Of a DNA stretch of 64,000 nt, positions 34,892 through 44,058 are shown piece by piece. The translations under genes and the position numbers were made by a program. The notes under the pieces were generated by a model. That model did no database searches, was not told where the DNA came from, and worked only from the letters and a program-made list of their open reading frames with translations. The stretch covers positions 1-64,000 of the forward strand of contig DATKKE010000053.1 of assembly GCA_035543455.1 (NCBI GenBank), read 5' to 3'. Source of the DNA: CAIKOD01 sp035543455 (GTDB lineage: Archaea; Halobacteriota; Methanomicrobia; Methanomicrobiales; Methanospirillaceae). How positions within the stretch are numbered: the stretch's first letter is position 1; each line of letters begins with the position of its first letter.

Positions 34892-35161
34892 ATGAATATT
34901 AAGGTACTCGAGCTGGAAAAGGACAAAGCCAGGCTGATTATCCAGGGGGAGGGCCATACGTTTATGAATGCCCTGACGGAAGAGATCTTAAGAGACCCTG
35001 ACGTCGATGTAGCACGATACGTGATAGAATTCCAGTTTTCCGATCCCGAACTGCTCGTGACCACGAATGGCAAAAAAGATCCGCTGACCGTGATTAAGGA
35101 TGCCTGTGAAAGGATATCGGGTTATTGCGATGAATGCCTTTCCCAGGTCATGGAACTGTAA
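34892..35161 (+). CDS. rpoL: DNA-directed RNA polymerase subunit L
   Basis: I start at ATG 34892 (MNIKVLELEKDKARLIIQGEGHTFMN), with GGTGG directly upstream; the longer frame reaching 34667 overlaps the MBL gene and has no family similarity. The 89-aa protein shows the Rpb11/RpoL fold: GEGHTFMNALTEEILRDPDVDVARYVIEF (in parts), DPELLVTTNGKKDPLTVIKDACERI. RpoL pairs with RpoD as the alpha-dimer equivalent. Confidence 0.93.
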   Translation: MNIKVLELEKDKARLIIQGEGHTFMNALTEEILRDPDVDVARYVIEFQFSDPELLVTTNGKKDPLTVIKDACERISGYCDECLSQVMEL

Positions 35162-35384
35162 CATTTCCTTAAAGGCATAATAAATTTTTTTTCATCATTT
35201 TTTCGTTTAATTTTCAGCGTGTTTCATTATCTTTTGGCTGCGCTGAATTTCTCACCTGTTCTGTACGCATCCCCGCGGCAGGCGGGTTTCCACCCTCCAT
35301 CCCCGACTGTTCCCTCTCAAACCATTGGGCATCGGTCAATCGTGAACGAAGAAATATGATCGTTTTTGGGTACGGTCCCTGTTT

Positions 35385-35430
35385 TACCCGGGTTCGCCGT
35401 AACGGGCGGGGCGAAGCCCCAGGAATGCCA
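35385..35430 (-). repeat. dispersed hairpin repeat, copy R4 (reverse orientation)
   Basis: Plus strand reads ACCCGGGTTCGCCGT then AACGGGCGGGGCGAAGCCCC; its reverse complement has GGGGCTTCGCCCCGCC as in R1. Confidence 0.6.
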
Positions 35431-35670
35431 ACTCATATGAACCAGTCTGGAATTATAAGAACAATAACAACATCTGGTGAGAGACGGGAATGCTTCGAAG
35501 GCGGGTTTTCAACAAAGCGCGCTATGAGCCCTTTTACCCATAGATGAGCATGAAAAAGAAAGGGTTATTGACTTCCGGTCTGACTTTTTCAGACCAGCCG
35601 GAATTTAATAATTTTGGTGATTTAGGTAACATCGACCCCTGATACATTTCTTACTCTATCGATATTCAAT

Positions 35671-35720
35671 GACGCTCTCGGGCTTTGCCCCGCTGCTGTG
35701 GCAACCCCCGTCGGGATAGA
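35671..35720 (+). repeat. dispersed hairpin repeat, copy R2
   Basis: GACGCTCTCGGGCTTTGCCC then CGCTGCTGTGGCAACCCCCG; matches R1 and R3 in order and spacing with substitutions. Confidence 0.65.
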
Positions 35721-35972
35721 ACCGAATCCAATTACACGTGATTTTAAGATTTAACCGCGAACTTATTGAATAGACGTCCTAATAAAAAATGATAGTAACG
35801 AGAAATAAAAGCTTCCCCACTAGGTCTGTTTGAAATCAAAATAATTGCATAAACTATAGGTTAGGGGCGGATTTTACCCTATCCCCATAATTTTTTTTAG
35901 ATTTCAATAGTGCTTGAGTTTCACAAAATTATGAAATGAATAGACAGAACCCGGGGTTCCCCGGAGGGCAAT

Positions 35973-36587
35973 TTACTCAGCGCGTTCGGTGAATACGATC
36001 GACCCGGATATACGGGCAATCCTGACTTTGACCTGCTGCCCGGGTTTCGAGTTTGCCACATACATGATATATTTCCCCATTTTGACAACCCCGTCGCCTC
36101 TCTTGGAAACGGACTGTATCTCTACATCAAGCACCGATCCTTCCGTGAGTTCGCTCCCTAAAGGTTCCGTCCGTGCTTTCCGTTTCTTTACGGGCCTGTG
36201 ACCTCCGCATGCATCACACCTGAGCAGGAGGAAGCGGTCGTCCTTCACAAGGCGCGTATCGGGCCGCCCGCATTCGGAACATATCACATAGTCTTCCACG
36301 TAACTCCTGATCAGGGAGTTAATCAGGGAGCTTTCAAATTTACCATTGAATATCGCCCTGTTGCCATCGATCTTGCCCGCTGTCCCGAGTTCTCCGAGCA
36401 TGAATTTCATCAGGTGGTCCTTGTCTCTCCTGACCATATCTGCAATTTCTGAAAAATTTTCAAGAACCGTGGTCTTTCCCTCGATATAGCTCTTCGCCTC
36501 GGGCACATTGAACCGTTCGTGCGACTCGCTGACCTCCGTCATGCCGCTGTATGCCTTCTTTAAAAGTGCCTCGTATGAATCTGACAT
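35973..36587 (-). CDS. translation initiation factor 2 subunit beta with C-terminal TRAM domain
   Basis: The 204-aa protein has the aIF2-beta core: an N-terminal helix, the central alpha-beta domain (ENFSEIADMVRRDKDHLMKFMLGELGTAG) and a C4 zinc ribbon (CSECGRP about 100, CDACGGHRPVK about 123). An additional C-terminal domain of about 60 residues (EGSVLDVEIQSVSKRGDGVVKMGKYIMYV) is a TRAM RNA-binding domain. aIF2-beta contributes to Met-tRNAi delivery. The TRAM fusion makes it longer than the 135-140-aa standard form. Confidence 0.92.
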   Translation of the reverse strand: MSDSYEALLKKAYSGMTEVSESHERFNVPEAKSYIEGKTTVLENFSEIADMVRRDKDHLMKFMLGELGTAGKIDGNRAIFNGKFESSLINSLIRSYVEDYVICSECGRPDTRLVKDDRFLLLRCDACGGHRPVKKRKARTEPLGSELTEGSVLDVEIQSVSKRGDGVVKMGKYIMYVANSKPGQQVKVRIARISGSIVFTERAE

Positions 36588-36833
36588 AGTTATAGTGTAT
36601 TGGTCTTGGCGGGGTAATAAGTATGGGGCAGTAACAACCTGCGGTTCGTCAGCTCTAGCCAGGTTTTATAGATATATGGCTACATGCCGGCTGGTTTACA
36701 GGAATCGGGCATAACTCAGTTCCCAATGAAAAATCGGTAAGAATCTGATTGGAAGTTCTGAATTATATCCCGGCTTTACCCAGTTACCCGGGCTGATAAA
36801 AAAACTAACAGTGCCTTCCCCGGAAACCATGAA

Positions 36834-37646
36834 TCAATAACCGGTCGCATAGTAATAACCGTAATCGGTCCTTACCCTCACCGGCACACCGAATAGTCCG
36901 CCAATAGTTTCATCGGTAAGAATTGTTTCTTTAGGCCCGTCTTTGATGATCCTTCCGCTTTTCATGAGAATTACTCTTGATATTTCCGGTATGATGTCCT
37001 GCAGGTTATGGGTGACAAGGACTATCCCGGTTCCTGAACGGGCTATTTTCCGGAGGATGCTGCGGAATTTGTGCAAAGCATGGAGGTCCAGGCTGTTCGT
37101 CGGTTCATCCAGGACAAGGGCTCTCGGTCCATGGATCAGGGCCCGGGCAATGAGGAACCGCCGTGCCTCTCCAGTCGACATTTCAGTCATCTTTCTCTCC
37201 TTCAGATGCGAAATCTCAAGAAATTCCATGATCTCCTCTGCTTTCCTGATCATTTCCGGCGTCGCTTCCCTTAAAAAAAGCCCCACGCTGTCAAAAAAAG
37301 CCGATACAATGACTTCCATTCCAGAGAGGTCGCGGGAGAATACAAACTGGAGGTCATTTGAGACGATCCCGAGTGCCGATCGGAGCTCCCGAACATTCCA
37401 GCGGTCTCTCCCCCATATCCTGGATGAGGACCCGTTCAGGACGAGAGGGTAATATTCGCGGGTGATTGTCCGGATGAATGCCGTTTTCCCTGCACCATTG
37501 GGACCGAGGACGGCAATATGTTCACCTCCCTGCATGGTTACCGACAGGGAATCAAGAAGGGGCCGTCCTCCCCGTATGACGGTGATGTTTTTAAATTCCA
37601 CAAGGGGAGCTCCTTTATCCCAGAAATCTTCCGTTGAATCCATCAA
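36834..37646 (-). CDS. ABC-type ATP-binding protein, ModF-like, without a permease partner
   Basis: The 270-aa ATPase has Walker A GPNGAGKT, a Q-loop region, the signature MSTGEARR (instead of LSGGQ), Walker B ALVLDEPTNSLD and the H-loop LVTHN. The MSTGE signature and length fit the COG1119/ModF-like group. No membrane subunit or binding protein lies next to it, so transport is unproved; it may pair with a remote permease or act otherwise. ATG 37646 (or the next one) is the start. A gap of about 245 nt without features separates it from the aIF2-beta promoter. Confidence 0.82.
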   Translation of the reverse strand: MMDSTEDFWDKGAPLVEFKNITVIRGGRPLLDSLSVTMQGGEHIAVLGPNGAGKTAFIRTITREYYPLVLNGSSSRIWGRDRWNVRELRSALGIVSNDLQFVFSRDLSGMEVIVSAFFDSVGLFLREATPEMIRKAEEIMEFLEISHLKERKMTEMSTGEARRFLIARALIHGPRALVLDEPTNSLDLHALHKFRSILRKIARSGTGIVLVTHNLQDIIPEISRVILMKSGRIIKDGPKETILTDETIGGLFGVPVRVRTDYGYYYATGY

Positions 37647-37734
37647 ATTACTCGGGGTATCCCTGAATATGAATATACGATAGTAATCAGTAATTCCTGC
37701 ATATATTGCTTTTTTTCGAGAAAAAAATGAATTA

Positions 37735-38727
37735 TTACTGGTTCCGGAACTGCGGCATCAGCGCCCGGATTTCAGCCCCGACTTCCTCTATCAGGTGGCC
37801 CTCGTCCCTCCTGGTCAGGGCATTAAATACCGGCCGGTTGACCATATTTTCGAGCATCCATTCGCGTGCAAACTGACCGTTCTGGATCTCCTCCAGAATC
37901 TCGGCCATAGCAAGCTGTGACTCGGGCCCGATTACCCGCGGTCCCCTGGTCAGGTCCCCGTACTGGGCCGTATTGCTGACGTACCGCCTCATTTTCGTGA
38001 AACCACCTTCATAAATCAGGTCCACAATCAGCTTGGTCTCATGCAATACTTCGAGATACGCCATCTCGGGAGCATAGCCTGCATCCACAAGCGTCTCAAA
38101 ACCTGCCCTGATAAGCGAGGTAATACCCCCGCAAAGGACAGCCTGTTCACCGAAAAGATCGGTTTCGGTCTCTTCCCGAAAGGATGTTTCAAACACTACT
38201 GCCCGGGTCGCGCCGATGCCTTTTGCATATGCCAATGCGATGGCATGTGCATTTCCGGAATAATCCTGCTGGACCGCGATAAGAGCAGGCACTCCCTTGC
38301 CTTCCTCATACTGCCGCCTGACCATGAAACCAGGCCCTTTCGGGGCTACCATAATCACATTGACGTTTTCGGGAGGAACGATCTGCCCGAAATGGATATT
38401 GAACCCGTGCGAGAACATAAGGGTCTTGTTTTCTGCAAGGTAGGGTTTAATTTCGGCCCTGTATACATTTCCCTGGTTCTCATCCGGCAGCAGTATCTGA
38501 ATTATATCAGCCATTTTCACGGCTTCACTCACTGGATAGACCGAAAAACCGTCAGAAACTGCAGCATCCCAGCTTTTCCCCTGCCGAAGGCCGATAACCA
38601 CGTCCAGCCCGCTATCCCGCAGGTTAAGAGACTGTCCCCTCCCCTGGGAGCCATACCCGATCACTGCGATGCGTTTTTTGGAAAGGACTCCAAGATCGGC
38701 ATCAGTATCATAATATTTTTTTAGCAT
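37735..38727 (-). CDS. ilvC: ketol-acid reductoisomerase
   Basis: From ATG 38727 (MLKKYYDTDADLGVLSKKRIAVIGYGSQGRGQSL, in parts) with GAGG about 5 nt upstream; a longer frame to 38760 is unlikely. The 330-aa class I enzyme has the Rossmann GYGSQG, LLPDENQGNVY, the HGFNIHFG loop, VMVAPKGPG, DLFGEQAVLCGG and the C-terminal ETKLIVDLIYEGG with the Mg-binding Asp/Glu. It performs the second step of branched-chain amino acid synthesis. It diverges from mptA across about 130 nt containing a TATA box for the latter. Confidence 0.95.
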   Translation of the reverse strand: MLKKYYDTDADLGVLSKKRIAVIGYGSQGRGQSLNLRDSGLDVVIGLRQGKSWDAAVSDGFSVYPVSEAVKMADIIQILLPDENQGNVYRAEIKPYLAENKTLMFSHGFNIHFGQIVPPENVNVIMVAPKGPGFMVRRQYEEGKGVPALIAVQQDYSGNAHAIALAYAKGIGATRAVVFETSFREETETDLFGEQAVLCGGITSLIRAGFETLVDAGYAPEMAYLEVLHETKLIVDLIYEGGFTKMRRYVSNTAQYGDLTRGPRVIGPESQLAMAEILEEIQNGQFAREWMLENMVNRPVFNALTRRDEGHLIEEVGAEIRALMPQFRNQ

Positions 38728-38860
38728 GATCCTCTCTTTACTATCATCAACAAAGCACATAAATATGTTATAAAAAGATTAGAAACGGAATCTTTGTCAG
38801 CTATCCATTGGAGAGCGATTTATCATTATTGAGAGAACGGAGCCCAAATTTGGAGGGGTT

Positions 38861-39796
38861 TTACCTGATGTCCAGTCGACATGCCCGGATGTCAGGATTA
38901 ACCTCACCCGGGTCGGCGTGAAAAACGTGAAAAAACTTGTTGAGGTGTCACGTGCAGACAGGCGCCCGGTAATTTTTATCTCGAATTTCGATGTCTTCGT
39001 TGACCTGCCGGGAAGTCTTAAAGGTGCCAATCTTTCCCGGAACTTTGAGGTCATCGACGAAGTACTTCAGCAGGCGATAGACGGGGACGTCAAGGAGATC
39101 GAAAACCTCTGCAGCGTTGTCGCCCGTAAGTTACTGGACCGCCACGAATACGCCGACAGGACGGAAGTCCTCATGAGAAGCGAATTCATGGTGAAGCGGG
39201 AAACCCCGGTCAGTCATACGAGCTGCCATGAGGTGGTAAAAGTCCATGCACGTGCTGTCGCCCGGCGGACATTTCGGAGCCCGATAGTACGGAAGAGCAT
39301 CGGTGCAGAAGTCATGGGGATGACTGCCTGTCCCTGTGCCCAGAATATCGTGAAGGAACGGGCAGAGCATGTACTCCAGGATCTCGGAGTCGAGGAAGAA
39401 AAAATCAACCAGTTTTTCGATGAAGTCCCCATGGCTACCCATAACCAGAGAGGGAGAGGTTTTCTCTGTATCGAAACCGATGATGATCAGCATGTCCAGC
39501 TCGAAAAAATTATTGATATTTTAAAAGAATCGATGAGCGCTCCCATTTTCGAACTTCTCAAACGCGGGGATGAAAGCTATGTTGTTTTCAACGCCCACAA
39601 AAATCCGAGGTTCGTTGAGGACTGCGTCAGGGAGATGGCAAAGAAAGTCCTTGCCGAGTTCCATGGCCTTCCAGGAGACGCCCTCGTCACTATCAAGCAG
39701 ACAAACGAGGAGAGTATCCACCAGCATGATGCCTATGCAGAACGGCAGGCCACGATTGCCGAGCTCTTCGTTGAGCTGAACGGCGAAATTCAATGA
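38861..39796 (+). CDS. mptA: GTP cyclohydrolase MptA (tetrahydromethanopterin biosynthesis)
   Basis: The protein matches MptA (type IB GTP cyclohydrolase, Fe2+-dependent), making dihydroneopterin 2',3'-cyclic phosphate, the first step to methanopterin: SNFDVFVDLPGSLKG, SEFMVKRETPVSHT, GAEVMGMTACPCAQNIVKE (metal Cys), VPMATHNQRGRG and ESIHQHDAYAERQATI. Similarity begins upstream of the first canonical start, GTG 38918: LPDVQSTCPDVRINLTRVG is encoded from 38861, right after the ribosome binding site GGAGGGG (38852-38858), but no ATG, GTG or TTG exists in frame back to a stop at 38780. I therefore give TTA 38861 as the provisional start. A TATA-like TTATAAAAAG near 38768-38778 supports a short leader. 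Confidence 0.85.
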   Translation, partial: LPDVQSTCPDVRINLTRVGVKNVKKLVEVSRADRRPVIFISNFDVFVDLPGSLKGANLSRNFEVIDEVLQQAIDGDVKEIENLCSVVARKLLDRHEYADRTEVLMRSEFMVKRETPVSHTSCHEVVKVHARAVARRTFRSPIVRKSIGAEVMGMTACPCAQNIVKERAEHVLQDLGVEEEKINQFFDEVPMATHNQRGRGFLCIETDDDQHVQLEKIIDILKESMSAPIFELLKRGDESYVVFNAHKNPRFVEDCVREMAKKVLAEFHGLPGDALVTIKQTNEESIHQHDAYAERQATIAELFVELNGEIQ

Positions 39797-40297
39797 GGCC
39801 GGTGAAAAATTTCCGAAATAAAATAACCGTTAAACACCCTTTTTTCCCGAATCCCTGAATTTAAAAGACTGAACACGCATCATTTTGATATTGTATAATG
39901 ACTCCGGGATCTCAACGCGCATAAGTGCCTTGCCGGCAGAGAGAGAAAAACTCCTGTTCATCGACGAAAGCTTTCGTTAACGGGGGGAAAAATTTCCCTC
40001 ACGCCCAAACCCGGTACGGGTAATAAAATTACCTGTTTTGTAAAGGATTCTTAACGCAGAAAAAGAAAGGCAATTTAAGCCGGTTTATTATCACACGTCA
40101 TGCTGATTTAATGGATCAACGAACTGGTGCCACTGAATAACCAAAGGCGGAAGAATTGCAAAGCAGATATATAATTTGAGTTGCAAGATCTTCTCCGAAC
40201 GTACTAGGTACGGTCAAAAAGATCTCCTTACAGAGATTTGTGTGGATTACACCGGTATCGCATTGTGAACAACTCAACATATGATGAGGCGATAATA
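39797..40297 (+). promoter_or_regulatory. promoter/leader region of frhADGB
   Basis: This 501-nt gene-free region precedes frhA. A TATA box (AGATATATAAT, about 40165-40175) predicts transcription from about 40200 and a leader near 100 nt. A perfect inverted repeat CGTAC-TAG-GTACG lies at 40200-40212, just at the predicted start. The first 300 nt contain no clear structure. Confidence 0.6.
40200..40212. promoter_or_regulatory. inverted repeat at the predicted frh transcription start
   Basis: CGTAC-TAG-GTACG is a perfect 5-bp inverted repeat placed 25-37 nt after the TATA box, a typical position for a repressor operator or a 5' mRNA hairpin. Confidence 0.4.
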
Positions 40298-41665
40298 TTG
40301 TCGAAAGTTGTAGAGATTTCCCCAACCACAAGACATGAGGGACACTCAAAGCTTGTCTTGAAGGTCAACGACGCAGGAATCATCGAAACGGGTAACTGGT
40401 GTTCCATTACCCCGGTGAGGGGCGTAGAGCGGCTTGCCGTCGGTAAGACGATGGAGCAGGTCCCCAAGATCGCGTCACGTGTCTGTGGCATTTGTCCAAT
40501 TGCCCATACACTCGCAGGGATCGAATCGATGGAAGCATCAATCGGATGTGAAATCCCCCAGGATGCCTATCTCCTGCGTGTAATACTCCAGTGTGCAAAC
40601 AGGCTGCACAGCATAGCATTGCATGATATCCTGATCCTGCCCGATTTGTATCTTCCGGGCACCGATACAAAAATCAACCCGTTCTCCCCCGAGGAGCCGG
40701 TCAGGAGCGTTGCAAAGCGTATCCAGAGACTTCGTGAGATCGGCCAGACCATCGGTCAGATTGCCGGTGGAGAGGCTGTACACCCGAGCAACCCGCGTGT
40801 CGGTGGTATGTACAAAGCCTGCACTCCCCGTGCAAAGACCAAGATGTACGATCTTGCCAAGGAAGGACTTGTCCTTGCCCATGAACAGATGGACTTCATG
40901 GTTGCCGTCCTCCGGAACTTCCAGAAGAGGGACTGGGCTGAAGTTGCAGGAAAGAAGATTGCAATCCCGAAAGACCTCGGCTACCACAACCAGGGTTACA
41001 TGGCAACCCACCCGGTATATGGAACAACCAGCCTTGACGAGAATCCCACCTGGGACTATGATCGGTTTAAAGAAACCAGACCCTGGGACTGGTACATGGG
41101 TGAGATGGAAGTCAGTCTTGCAGACCCGACATACCCTGTTGGCGGAACCACCCCGGTCGGCACCAAGGTGAACCCCCAGATGGAGGCATGCACTGGTATC
41201 CCAATGTACGATGGTGCTCCTGTTGAAGTAGGCCCGCGTGCACGTCTTGCAACCTTCAAGGGTTATGACGAAAAGGGCACGGTCGGACAGAACATAGCCC
41301 GTGAAATGGAGTATCCGGACTGTTTATATACCATCATCAGTGCTCTTGACGAGTATGATCCATCCGCGAAAGTTCTTGCTGACGAGATCCCCTGTGGTGA
41401 CGGTTCATTAGGATGGTCTGCCAATGAGGCACCCCGTGGAACCGATGTCCACCTTGCAAGGGTAAAGGACAATAAAGTCCTCTGGTACTCGATGCTCGTC
41501 CCGACCACCTGGAATTTCGGTACCTGCAGCAAGGCACTTACGGGTGCACCATGGCAGCTTGCCGAAATCGTGGTCCGTGGGTACGACCCCTGTGTGTCAT
41601 GCGCCACCCACATGATTGTGATCGATGAAGACAACAAGCTCGTAGCCCAGAAGCTCATCCAGTGA
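40298..41665 (+). CDS. frhA: coenzyme F420-reducing hydrogenase, alpha (large) subunit
   Basis: The start is the TTG at 40298, preceded by TGAGG 8 nt away; it gives the family N-terminus SKVVEISPTTRHEGHSKL. The longer frame to 40238 is not conserved. The [NiFe] ligands are present: RVCGICPIAHT (about residues 60-70) and C-terminal DPCVSCATHMIV. FrhA reduces the active-site metal with H2; electrons pass to FrhG clusters and FAD in FrhB to F420. A C-terminal tail follows the His and is expected to be cut by FrhD. First gene of frhADGB. Confidence 0.95.
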   Translation: MSKVVEISPTTRHEGHSKLVLKVNDAGIIETGNWCSITPVRGVERLAVGKTMEQVPKIASRVCGICPIAHTLAGIESMEASIGCEIPQDAYLLRVILQCANRLHSIALHDILILPDLYLPGTDTKINPFSPEEPVRSVAKRIQRLREIGQTIGQIAGGEAVHPSNPRVGGMYKACTPRAKTKMYDLAKEGLVLAHEQMDFMVAVLRNFQKRDWAEVAGKKIAIPKDLGYHNQGYMATHPVYGTTSLDENPTWDYDRFKETRPWDWYMGEMEVSLADPTYPVGGTTPVGTKVNPQMEACTGIPMYDGAPVEVGPRARLATFKGYDEKGTVGQNIAREMEYPDCLYTIISALDEYDPSAKVLADEIPCGDGSLGWSANEAPRGTDVHLARVKDNKVLWYSMLVPTTWNFGTCSKALTGAPWQLAEIVVRGYDPCVSCATHMIVIDEDNKLVAQKLIQ

Positions 41666-41676
41666 GAGTACCACGC

Positions 41677-42189
41677 ATGTTGTTTTCCGAGATCGTGATC
41701 GCAGGGTGTGGAAACCCCCTGTTCGCAGACGATGGATTCGGACCGGCGGTAATCGAGGAAATGCAGAAACTACAGCTTCCCGACAATGTGACGATAATTG
41801 ATGCAGGTCTTGGAGGCCCGCATTTTATTTTTACGCTGCTTGATCCGGAAGTAACGAAGCGTCTCATTATCATCGATATTGCTGATTTTGGTGGAAAACC
41901 AGGCGAAATTATTCCGCTTAAGACGGAAGATCTCCCCCCCGGAGCATACAGGGATGCCCATTCGTGGGACCTGAGCGAACCGCTCCAGAGGATAAAAGAT
42001 CAGATTGATATCACGATTATCGGATGCCAGCCAAAACGTGTTACAACCCCCGAATTTGAAATCGGGCTTTCTGATGATGTAACAAAGGCTATTCCGGAGA
42101 CTATCCGGAAAGTTTTAGAAATAATAGGGGTGAATTATGGGACTTCTATCGAATGTCTTCAGGAAAGACGATCAGCAGAAATCAGCTGA
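41677..42189 (+). CDS. frhD: coenzyme F420-reducing hydrogenase maturation endopeptidase
   Basis: The start is either ATG 41677 (MLFSEIVIAGCGNPLFADDG) or the GTG at 41662 overlapping the frhA stop. The 170-aa protein is a HycI/HyaD-type protease: GCGNPLFADDGFGPAV contains the Ni-sensing acidic residue, and DAGLGGPHF and DAHSWDL the others. It removes the C-terminal peptide of FrhA after nickel insertion. Its 3' end overlaps frhG by 53 nt. Confidence 0.92.
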   Translation: MLFSEIVIAGCGNPLFADDGFGPAVIEEMQKLQLPDNVTIIDAGLGGPHFIFTLLDPEVTKRLIIIDIADFGGKPGEIIPLKTEDLPPGAYRDAHSWDLSEPLQRIKDQIDITIIGCQPKRVTTPEFEIGLSDDVTKAIPETIRKVLEIIGVNYGTSIECLQERRSAEIS

Positions 42190-42991
42190 CGTAGTTACAA
42201 AGACAGAAACAAAAAAGGAGGTTAAGCCTGTGGCAGACAAGATGACAATAGGCCATGTTCACATGAGTGGATGTACTGGCTGTCTCGTGTCCTTAGCAGA
42301 CAATTACGCCGGACTCTTGACGATCCTGGACAAATACGCAGACCTCGTATACGGTCTGACGCTTGCCGATGTACGCCACATCCCGAAGATGGATGTCGCG
42401 CTCGTTGAGGGTTCTGTCTGCATTAATGACAAATTAGCAGTTGAAGAGATTAAAGAGACCAGAGAAAAGGCAGCAATTGTGGTAGCCGTCGGCGGATGCG
42501 CCAGTTACGGCAATATCACCAGGTTTGCCCGCGGCGGGCAGCAAAACCAGCCGCAGCACGAATCTTTCCTGCCAATCGGGGACCTTATTAAGGTCGACGT
42601 ATATATTCCCGGTTGTGCACCGACCCCCCAGTTGATCAGGAATACTGCCCTGATGGCGTACCTGCTCCTCAAGGGAACCAAAGAACAGAAAGACCTTGCA
42701 ACCAAGTACCTGACCCCTCTGATGCTGGCGGCACAGAAAGGCACTACGGCCTGCTTCTGCGACCTGATGACGGAAGTCATCGACCAGGGTCTTTGCATGG
42801 GATGCGGGAGCTGTGCAGCGGCATGCCCGGTCCGTGCAATTACCCACGAGATGGGCAAGCCGCAGGGGACAAGGGACCTGTGCATAAAGTGCGGAGCATG
42901 CTACAACCAGTGCCCGCGGAGCTGGTTCAGCTTCGACGTAGTACCCGAGTACGAAAGCATCCAGGAACTCATTGATACGGTGATGAAGTGA
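42137..42991 (+). CDS. frhG: coenzyme F420-reducing hydrogenase, gamma (small) subunit
   Basis: The ATG at 42137 has GGGGTGA 4 nt before it, inside the end of frhD. The 284-aa protein has an N-terminal Lys/Asp-rich stretch of about 35 residues, then the small-subunit proximal cluster motif (MSGCTGCLVSLAD, VGGCASYG, VDVYIPGCAPTP) and two C-terminal ferredoxin clusters (CMGCGSCAAACPVRA, CIKCGACYNQCP). It wires the [NiFe] site to FrhB. The extra charged N-terminus is not needed for the fold. Confidence 0.95.
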   Translation: MGLLSNVFRKDDQQKSADVVTKTETKKEVKPVADKMTIGHVHMSGCTGCLVSLADNYAGLLTILDKYADLVYGLTLADVRHIPKMDVALVEGSVCINDKLAVEEIKETREKAAIVVAVGGCASYGNITRFARGGQQNQPQHESFLPIGDLIKVDVYIPGCAPTPQLIRNTALMAYLLLKGTKEQKDLATKYLTPLMLAAQKGTTACFCDLMTEVIDQGLCMGCGSCAAACPVRAITHEMGKPQGTRDLCIKCGACYNQCPRSWFSFDVVPEYESIQELIDTVMK

Positions 42992-43001
42992 GGTGACAGA
43001 A

Positions 43002-43871
43002 ATGGGAGCAGAACTCGGCAAATACAAATCATGTGTATCAGCACGCAGCACCGACAAGGCAATCCTCGCAGGTGCTCAGGATGGGGGTATCGTTACTTCC
43101 CTGTTCGCGTTTGCACTCAGTGAGGGAATTATCGACGGGGCCATCGTTGCCGGACCAAGCGAAGATGTATGGCGCCCGCGCCCGATGGTTGCAACAACTG
43201 TTGAAGAGCTGATGGCAGCGCGCGGAACAAGGTACAACTTAAGCCCCAATATGTCCTTAATCAAGGAGGCAACCCGGAGCTACGGTCTCGACAAGGTCGG
43301 TATCGTTGGTACCCCCTGCCAGATGCAGGGACTCCGGAAGGGTCAGCTGTACCCGGTCGGCCTTCGCGACGTAGGCGATAAGGTTGCACTCGCAATCGGT
43401 ATCTTCTGTATGGAGAATTTCCCGTACCAGAGCATCGTGCAGCTAGCCGAAGACCATGCGGGGATGAAACTGGAGTCCGTCAAGAAGATGGAGATCGGTA
43501 AGGGCAAATTCACATTCATGGGCGAGCGCGGACAGGTCGTCCAGCTGCCGCTCAAAGTTACCCACAAGTACGAGCAGCCCGGATGTCACGTCTGCCTCGA
43601 CTATGTGGCAAACCTCGCCGATATATCCACCGGATCAGTCGGAAGCGCCGACGGATGGAGCACTGTCTTTGTCAGGTCGAAGAAGGGAGACGATATCTGG
43701 GCAAAGGCAATGGCCGCGGGATGCTTTGAGACAAAGCCGATCGACCAGGTCAAGCCAGGTCTTGAGCTTGTCAGCAAGCTGGCAAACGAAAAGATCACCA
43801 AGAACCAGAAGACCGTCGACGAGAGAAAAACCTTCGGTGTCGGCAAGGGACTCCGCAGTCCATATATCTAA
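43002..43871 (+). CDS. frhB: coenzyme F420-reducing hydrogenase, beta subunit
   Basis: ATG 43002 follows GAGGTGA by 5 nt. The 289-aa FrhB has AGAQDGGIVTSLFAFALSEGIIDGA, VGTPCQMQGLRKGQ, FCMENFPY and CHVCLDYVANLADISTGSVGS, the FAD- and [4Fe-4S]-binding motifs of the FrhB/FdhB family. It carries FAD and the F420 site. F420H2 formed here feeds methylene- and methyl-reducing steps of methanogenesis. It is the last gene of the operon. Confidence 0.95.
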   Translation: MGAELGKYKSCVSARSTDKAILAGAQDGGIVTSLFAFALSEGIIDGAIVAGPSEDVWRPRPMVATTVEELMAARGTRYNLSPNMSLIKEATRSYGLDKVGIVGTPCQMQGLRKGQLYPVGLRDVGDKVALAIGIFCMENFPYQSIVQLAEDHAGMKLESVKKMEIGKGKFTFMGERGQVVQLPLKVTHKYEQPGCHVCLDYVANLADISTGSVGSADGWSTVFVRSKKGDDIWAKAMAAGCFETKPIDQVKPGLELVSKLANEKITKNQKTVDERKTFGVGKGLRSPYI

Positions 43872-44058
43872 TCTTTTTTATTTCTCCGGTCTTTTCTAAA
43901 AAATTAACGGTAATTACGGACTGTTAAATATCAGCTATTCGTTCAAGCGGGAGCCCATTTCCAATGCTCTCAAACCTATAAAGCGGGTTCATCATCTACC
44001 AAATTCCTCAATGAAGAGGAGAGAATCCGCAATTTCGAAATTTGTTTAACGACCGGTT

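Larger units (their letters stand above)
35162..35972. other. 811-nt convergent intergenic region with two repeat copies
   Basis: Between rpoL and the convergent aIF2-beta gene no protein-coding frame is convincing; the 63-aa plus-strand frame at 35356 lacks a ribosome binding site. The region holds repeat copy R4 (35385-35430, reversed) and R2 (35671-35720), facing each other about 240 nt apart, which might be the ends of a degraded non-autonomous element. The rest is AT-rich with no recognisable RNA. Confidence 0.55.

Noticed and set aside
40238..40297. Longer frhA N-terminus (MCGLHRYRIV...)
   Set aside because: Not conserved; TTG 40298 with a ribosome binding site gives the known FrhA start.
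42434..43057. 207-aa minus-strand ORF in the frh operon
   Set aside because: Antisense to frhG; the sense strand encodes clear hydrogenase motifs.
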